From Tubulanus polymorphus (taxonomy: Eukaryota; Nemertea; Palaeonemertea; Tubulaniformes; Tubulanidae), in assembly GCF_964204645.1 (NCBI RefSeq), contig NC_134030.1, positions 3,079,855-3,139,854 on the forward strand: a stretch of DNA of 60,000 nucleotides, read 5' to 3'. Positions 26,201 through 35,200 of this stretch are shown here, one piece after another. Under the pieces are notes generated by a model, which was not told where the DNA came from, made no database searches, and saw nothing but the letters and a program-made list of their open reading frames with translations. The position numbers and the translations under genes are program-made. The first letter of the stretch is position 1; each line of letters begins with the position of its first letter.

Positions 26201-29200
26201 AACTTACCTAACCTAAAAAACGTGAAAAATGCACCCACCGTATTTCAATTCACTTCATGCACTCGTGTTTGGAATAAAAAGGTAGAGCAGCGCATTAGAA
26301 CGTATTTCAAACAGGATATTTAACAGGAACTATGGAATGCCTCGTAACAATAAAATAAAGCAACAAACACTTTAAAAAAGATTATCTGGTGTTATAGACT
26401 ATAGACTCATTGAGCGGAATGAGCATGTTATGACTATCAGAGATGGGTTTTTTTCTAGGCTATGTTAGAAACTCGTTTTTAAGACTGATTGAGATAAAGA
26501 AATGACGGGCATATCTCATCAATCAAGTATAATTTCTTCACCTTTATACCGTATTATACAAATCACGGGGTTTTAATGGGAAATTCCTGAATAGTAATTG
26601 AAACCTTGCGGCTACGTGCTAATAAACGTTTTGTAGGCTGAATTTTTTTCACAGTTCAATCGTATTTAGGTCCTCGTTGCTTATAAACAATGGAGTTTTA
26701 CAATGAGATATGCGACAACGCTTTAAATGAGAGGTCAAGGCAACCGTTACCACGACAGGAAGTTATCCATTACAGCCACCACAAATACTGTATACATCAT
26801 CTAGATTATCTCTCACATTTGTTCAAATCAACTTTTCAGGGCTGATTATAGCTGTAATATGAAACCAGGTCCCAAAATCAAATCCAGGAATTCTAAAACA
26901 ATCATTACCTATCAATTGACTCTAATGCAGCGATCACACACAGATAATTGGGCCTGGGTCTAACTGGCCCGGACCTGACCAGTCAAATTTGGCCCGTACC
27001 TAATTAGAGAATTCGCGCGCAGACCCATTTGGCACCACTGTGAATGGTTGGCTCAGGCTCAAATTCATATATTCAGCCAAATAAATACATCCCTGGGTGC
27101 TCTTTGGATGTTTTAGAAATTGAAATGTCACATTTAGCATATCGTTTTTCCAACTACTGACGCGTCGCAATTTTGATGAATCATTTCTTAATTGTTCAAT
27201 TAGATAAAATATTCAAATGAGAGTTTAATTAGATCATTCTGTTCATTGCGTCCTGCTGTCTACATCCTACTGTCTACATCCTGCCGTCTACGTTTACCAG
27301 AGACTCAGTTCTGAAATGTCAGCTTCGTTATCAATACAATCAGTAATGAACGAACGAGTATATCTGGCGTCTGATCTAAATTGACGGGATTTTAAATTCA
27401 AATGCCGTCGTTTTGAAAACAAAGCTTAAGATGGAATATGTTGTGAATATTTAGATGGCGGTCTTCATTTTGTTTCAGATTAGCCTCGAAATTGAACTGA
27501 TGTTTTTGTCATTTTTCTCATGGAAATATTCCACAATATTGATAGAGGGAGGGACCCTGTATGTGTTGAGCTTTTGTCTAAAACATGGCCTTATGTAAAT
27601 TTCCAGAATAAGAATGAAGGGCACTGCCCATTGGCATCGTGCCAGAACGAGGAGAGCCATTTTTGAAATATAATAGGATACCAAGAGCCAGGCCAACCAT
27701 TCTCTCGGTGCCAGATGGGCCGAGGCCAAATTTGACCCGAACAAAAATGTTGGACCAGGCCCATGCCAAGTTTTAGCACTGGCCTCGCTGGTCCGGCCCG
27801 GATTGACCCAGGCCAAAATGTCAACAAAACTCAACAAATATTGATATGAATCCTCGCAACCCGGCTGTTATTGTATAGAGAGATAGAGAGAGACAATAGT
27901 CGGATGCGAGGGAGGGTTCAGTATGAGTCACTCTCTCTTTACCGACTGATTTGATTTTACTGCGAAACTAATTGCATGAAATTTCAAAGTGACTGAAAGC
28001 GTGAATTTAAAAGCTTGTAGACCTGGCAGGTAATATTATTCCCCGCGGACTTGTCATATAACACTTTGCTTTATCTGAATTTATGAACATTTTACCCAGC
28101 GTTTCAGCTGTTAATAGTCGTACCTGCGCCGCGCATTGCAGCAAAACAGACGATTTTATTTCTTGAAACGTGTGTTTCTCGGCCCACAGCAATAAAACTT
28201 TCTGATATTGTGGACCTGGTTTTATTACGGTTGTATTACCTACCTGAACCCCGGGGACGTTGTCACAGATTCTGTCAGCTACAAAGCTATCTGAATAGTT
28301 GAAGTTACTGTCGCGGTAAAGTCTAGTGTAATGTTTGGCTTGATCAGACCTGACAACGACTATTATTCAGAAGTGGTTTCTGAGCTCAACTACTCATAAA
28401 AACATTAAATTACTCTCAAAAACAGAATAATTTCCGATTCATTTTCAATTAAGCTACTTTTTTAACGTCAAAATACATTCATTTTTGGTACAAACTCCAC
28501 TGCGATTTAAGATGGGGTTTAGGTGGGGTTAGGATAAGGTTTCTTGCCTCGCTATTTAACGTTGTCTTCTCGCGTACGGGTCTGTATATTGTATGCGGCA
28601 ACAATGTGGAGAATGTTCTGTAGTTCAGTGTAATACAGGATAATGAGTAACATATGCTACTGCTTTAAGCAGCCCGTTCTTCATCTATATCTGAATTGAT
28701 GATTTTCGTTGTTATAATATGAAAGTATTCCACCCGCCCGATAGAGTTTTTAATCTGACTCAATCTTAATTGTGTAATCGCCCATCCCCTACATTAGATA
28801 ATCACCCTACAGGGATTGCTCATTGAGAGCTGATCGGTGTTAAAAAATCATGTTTCTGTTACTTCATTATCGCTTCCATGTAGACATCTTCCCATTATAA
28901 TGATGCATGGGTGAATCCAAGGCCTAATTATGAAGGTCTTTAATGTGACCTTATTAAACTGCATTTTTGATCATTGAAAAGGCATATTTGAGGGCTTATG
29001 AGCGAATGAGGCATCGCATTTGAAAACTTGTGGATGGATAAGATGCATTTAACAGCATTTCCTGCGGATCAGTCATTTCTGAACGAATTCAAATTCCAGA
29101 TCTAATAACTGATGAAATCCCACAAAAGGAATAAGGTCCGAACTATTTGCTTGAGCTAGTGTAGTTTATTGAAATTCCTGGAAATTACTACACAACATTT

Positions 29201-32200
29201 TACATTACAACACGGACTCGGAAGTGTTTCTTCTATGGTTATTTCACTATCGCTTTTTATGTACATTTTCTCATTTATATCTATCGAAATTCTTCGGCCG
29301 ATACCATCTCTTTTTGATGCTGGAATTCTTAAATTTGTAACAGGACAAACTGATCGCGAAGCATTCTATGAGATCATCACCTGCAAGTTGTGTCTATACT
29401 TTATTGTTTCTTTGCAGAGTGAAGTAAGTGAAATGAGAGAGAGCGTAAGAATCCTTGCATTCAGCTTCTAATAACAAATCATTTTCATGCTGCTCATTAT
29501 ACGTTTTTCCAATGTTACCCATTATTTCAATATTCTGCTTATTCTCTGAAATTAATCCTTTTTCCTTTCTATGATTCTAAACGTTTTAATCATACGATGA
29601 ATTGTTGATACAATTTTGCCTCTCATTCTTATCATCCTTTACTTTTGTTCATCTTCCCTTGGCAGGGATTGCGGGTTGATGATCGGGAGGGGGCAGAGAA
29701 TGCAAATTTTAAAAAATCCAATCCGAAAGTGTGTGCCCCCAACAGTGTTTAGGGGACAGATATATGCTAATGATTTGAAGTTAAGACCCGCAAAATTAAG
29801 AGAAAACTAAACGAACATTTATGCTACAGGTTTCTACAAATGTTCCTTTAGTTGTTTCTTTCTTTATATTGTGGGGGTTTTTACTTCAAATAGTATTAGA
29901 ATATTAGACTATCCCTTGTCTATGGAAACTGACATGCTAATGAATTTCAGCTGAATTTTCTGCCTGCTATTTGATGGTTTTTCCTAGAGACAACTAAAGC
30001 TAACAGGGTTTAAATATATCTGCAACTAATGAATTTTTATGGCCGTTCTTTTTGGTCGGGGCCCTTATCTTTTCACATAGTAGAACATTGCGCGCTGGGA
30101 TATATACTTGCATGAGAAAATGGCTTTCTTGTCGTGTGTGTGCTGAGGAAATAAGCCATTCGGGGCGTGTGTAATGAGTATTTTATGCAGTTGTAGAAGC
30201 TGTTATGGCTTAAATGTTTTTACCGATGATATATTCGTCGTATGTTAGTTAGTTAAAGGAAAGGTGTGCTGCGACTTTTATATACGCTTTTAAATTTTAC
30301 TAGGAAAGCAAAATGCTGTTTTTATTACAAGGGCGGATTTAAGCGGTTGGATCGGGTGGACTGATCCATCCCGTCTTCAAAATTCGAATGTGCCCTCCTT
30401 AAAGTCTGAAAACTTTTAAAGAAACTTATAGAAAGACGAAATATATATCTAAATAGGCCTGGTTACGGTCAGAAAAGCCAGTGTTTGTCTTAGATTTGTA
30501 GGGCCTTTAGAATCCCTACAAATGTTTTGGGCTTGTAGCCCTTGCATTGCCAAATCTGCCCTTTTCAATTGCCCATTCCAATTTTCAGGTCCCCTCTTCA
30601 AAGAATCCTATATCTGCCCTTGTATCATGCATGTTGCTGTATATCTGCAGAATGAGAAAAAGGGTACCAACTAGTTCGAAGGGGACTTATTCATCATATG
30701 GTATGAATTGAGCCTGGAAGCTAGACCCATCCAGAAGATTTAGCATTATTCTCTTATCTTTAATGCATTGACGAATTCATTTAGGTAGATTAATTATTTT
30801 TGTTATATTTTCACGGTTACCTTGTTTCTGTAGGGGTCTGATTTGATCGTACATGGTTCTGAACTATTGATTGAGAATGCTAAGAAGACAGATGGCGGTG
30901 AATATGAATGTAAAGCTATAAACATGGTCGGACAGCCCGTTACTGATGTTATCTCTGTCACCGTTTTGTGTAAGTTTTCTCATGTAACTTTTGAGAGATT
31001 GATTTATTTCTGTAAAGCCTTGTTTTCTAGCGCTGAGTTTAATTTGATTAAAGATCTGAAATATTTACTCAGTAATTCCCTATACGTGACTTAAGATTGT
31101 AAGAAATATATCCACGAGGCTTTACTGTAGTTAATCACTGAATTATACACAAAATTGATATATGTAAAAAAAGCCCGTTAAGCCTTTCAGTGCATCTACA
31201 CCGCGATGCAGTGTATAAATCGGTGATGGACTTTGTTTTAGTAATTAGTTTATATCTCTATTGTAAAATGGCAGCGCCGGTCAAACAAAGTGAAATATTA
31301 GTAACTAACAATACACCACGCTGCAGTGTAGACGCATTACATATAGCGATATGTCTGTTACTCAAAACTCAGGACCCAGTTCCACAGTTCCGAGTTAAGA
31401 TTTGACTCTGAGTTAAAACATCGAAAATGAGCTGATTTTAACCCAGAGTTAACTCTAACTCACAACTGTGGCACCGGATCCGGAGGTGGAATTCTTTAAA
31501 ATTTTCAAATATCTCCAGCACTTTCGCGTATTAATTAGTCGGCACTGAACTGGTTAAAAAGATGACTATAACTGAGCCCTAATTCCGGTAACTAATAGTA
31601 TTTAATGCGTATGAATAGATCAACCGGAGGTAGAAGTGATCGAACAGAATGTTTACACCGGAGCCGGAGTCAACGCGAAACTGCAGTGTAAATTCAGCGC
31701 GTCTCCAGCTGCGAGAATCATCTGGACGAAAGACGAGGTGAACGTCGAAACGATGCCGAACGTTGAAATCATGCGACGTCAAGACGGCATGGACGATATC
31801 AGTATCTTAGTGATTAAAAACGTCGATAAGGATTCGTTGGGCACGTACGTGTGCGAGGGTTCGAATGAATTCGGTTCTGCCGCTGCACAGGTTAAATTAG
31901 AAGGTAAACTACTACTCGTTACAATCATTTATAAAACCTTCTTACTGTCCTGAGATGTAAGGCTAAATAAAAATGATACCTTGTTTCTCCGCAGCGGCCG
32001 GGTCATTTTTGTAAAATATGATAAAATTTATAAACAGTTCATTTCTATAGCGGCCGGGTCTGTTATGGTAAAATTGATCACGATTTTTAAAAAAAGTAAT
32101 GTATAGGGTAGATAGGCGGCCGGCCGGGTCAACATTTAAGCTCAGCAGAGCGGAGAAACAAGGTATCAATTTTTTTTAGCCTAACATCACTTATCTACTT

Positions 32201-35200
32201 ATTTCAATACTGGGTTTTCACCACACCCAGTCGTTTATTATGCAGACACATCAACTCCATCAAATTTTGGTTAATGTCACTATGTGTCACCTGGTATCAC
32301 TCTGCTATCTCACCCTTACATAATATCTGATCATTCAGCTTAGAATTTTGTGGTTTGGATGGTACCCCTTGACGTTTTTATTGCTAGCTCAGTTTATTTT
32401 AGTTCTGACACATAGCTTCTGTTAATCCCCTGTGAGTTTGTATGCTTTGTTACTTCTGTTTCTGGTCATTCCACTCGATGGTTGTTAGTCAACGGCCGAA
32501 ACATTTTGGTTTCATATTGATAAATTTTATCATACAAAATTCTGTTGTTGGGATTTCTTCATCCCTGTATCCTGTCACGCCACAAGGTTCATCATATACG
32601 TAGCTGGCAGTCCAAAATCAAAGCACTACCCTCTGTGTACTAGTATACACCCTCGATATCCTTATATTCATCTACCTCAGTATCCACATCCAGCTCTACA
32701 GTCATTTTGAAGTTAAGTTCATGAAACAATTTTATTGAAATGAATTGTTTCTCGTTGCAGGTACCCCGAAAAAGGTGGAAATCACGAGTCCAGAAAGTGC
32801 TCCGTACTCGAACGTTTATACGGTTACCTGGAAAACTGTATCTCATGACAGCCCTATAGAATACCTCCTTCAATTCCGTAGTGTAAGTACTTGTTGCTGA
32901 GTGTAAGTAATTAATATCGACTGGACTAGGCTTTATAGCTACATTCACACAACATCACCAAGAACAGTCTAAAATAGAATGGACCAAACGTTCAAACTGG
33001 TCAGTTCTATTTTAGAACAGAATCACGAGAGGTCACAGAGAATAAAGTCACAACAAGGCACTGGCTGTCACAAAGTCGACTTATGCCCGACTTAACCTTT
33101 CAGTGCGTCTACACCGCAGTGCGGTGTATAAATCAGTGATGGATTTTGCTAGTACACCGCACTGCGGTGTATTGATGTAATTAGTAATTAGTTTTTATCT
33201 CTATTGAAAGATGGCAGCACCTGTCAAACAAAGTGAAATATTAGTAACTAATGATACACCGCACCGCGGTGTATACGCCACTATAGTGGTATTCCCGTTA
33301 TTCAGCACACTAGGTTGAAATTTTTCAAAATTTTCAAATTCAGCACGATAGGGTATCATTAAGTCAGCACTGAAAGGGTTACGACAGTGATAGGTTCACA
33401 TTTTGCAACTTTACTAATGATATTCTATTTTGTATAGTTGAACGGAACGACCCCGACTGCATGGCACAACACGACCATTCCCGGAAACGACGAAGGTAAC
33501 CTCAATCACGAAGGTTCGTTTATCCTACGTAAAGGAGATATCGAAGCGCTCGGAACGTATCAGGTGATCATTTCGGCTAGGAACGATTTCGGTTGGAGCG
33601 AACCGAGTGATTTATTTACGTTTAAAACTCCTCAGGGTTAGTATTACATATTCACCATCTATGCATAAATATGATTGAAGTCTCAGGGGCCAGTTTTAAA
33701 GACTAGCCTTAAACCCAGGGACCGGTTGCATAGTCATGGCTCAAACTTAAGACCAGTGTAAGACCAACTTAGTTCTATAGCCAGTCGAACAACTTAAGAC
33801 CAGTCTTAAGATTTAAGACCACTTTAGAACTGAAGTCATGACTGTGCAACTGGCCCCAGGTGTTTATCCCGGGTTCAAGTAAGAACTGGGGCCAGTTGCT
33901 CAATAGTTGGTTAGAGTGAACTGGTGGCCAAATACCAAGGTAAAAATGCTATTTCAATTGTGACTATCGCCCTTGTCTAACTATCAGCTCACTCCAACCA
34001 GATTTGAGCTACTGTTCACGGGTTTATAAAACCGGACTTCAGAGTTTAGAAATGATTATTGAAATTAATGCACAACACATTTTCATGTTCAACTTTGATA
34101 GTTTTTTTATCCTCACGTTTTCATTAATATCGCTGCCTTCCCGTTACATATTTTCCGTCGACACAAGACTGCGAAATGCTCGAATTCAATGAGTCTGGAT
34201 GACTGAGAAAAATTTTCATTTTTTCTACAAGCACAAAGTCTAATAATGAATGTCAATATTCTCTGAAAACTGTAATACATGCTTGTTTTCAAAAACAGAA
34301 GCAAGACCGTCTTTCAGCACACAACTACCAAGGATTATTTTCATCATAAGTTGTCTTCGTCAGATCATCCAAACTCTATTTACGATGTGTTTGGCAGTTT
34401 TGGTATCAGTGATGCTTTTCTATTCACAAACAGGGGCTGTAATATGGGTGGGGGGTTAGTACTGGATTCTATGGGTCACATATATAGTATCTGTGGATCC
34501 GTGGTAGAACTTTTATTAGGGTAAAGGGGCATTTGCGAGATTTTTGAGAGAATTGAGAAGTGAATTACTCCAAATCTTACCCTCCCCCTCACATTATCCA
34601 TGAATATCAGTTGGTTTATATGAATCAGTCTCCTCCCCTCGAGGTCTACTGTTAGAAAACGAAACTGTGTGAAGAGCATCACTGATCTGAGAGTGTTTAC
34701 TTTTCCTCCTCAAATGCAAGGCATGATTCATCGTCAATTCATCATTAATTCATTATTAGTAGAAATTTAAACAATTAGATTTCAGATTCTTCCGGTTTTC
34801 GCAAATTATCAGATTAATTTTTTGTAAATTCATTCCAAAGGAAGCATGTCTCTAATAATTGAACTTTGCGCCTTCGTATAGGTATAAGTATACAAATTCA
34901 CCGAATATTCATCAGTTTCAAAATAAATTCACCTTTGCATACTGTTTTCTTCTTACCTGTGAAATAATTGAATTCATAAGAATAGTTTAACCCTTGCATG
35001 TCGATCGGAGAAAAAATACCTGCTGATAATGAATGCCTTAACTAGGGCTCAGTTAAGGGACAAACGATACCTTGAACATACTAATAATTCCTTGAATGGT
35101 GTTCAGTGGGTTAAGAAATTAGAATAAAAATCTATAAAAGTAAATTATTTCAGAATTCTTGATGAATTGGCATGTACCAACAAATTCCATCATAATTATA

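Larger units (their letters stand above)
24985..30833. other. Intron 4 of the Ig/FN3 gene
   Basis: A 5.8 kb intron with no exon recognised. It has a tRNA-derived SINE head right after the donor (25010-25140) and a CTGTG minisatellite (25814-26016). Two stretches rich in GGCCCGG / GGCCAAATTTG words (26947-27010 and 27715-27825) look like related repeat fragments. Confidence 0.55.
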
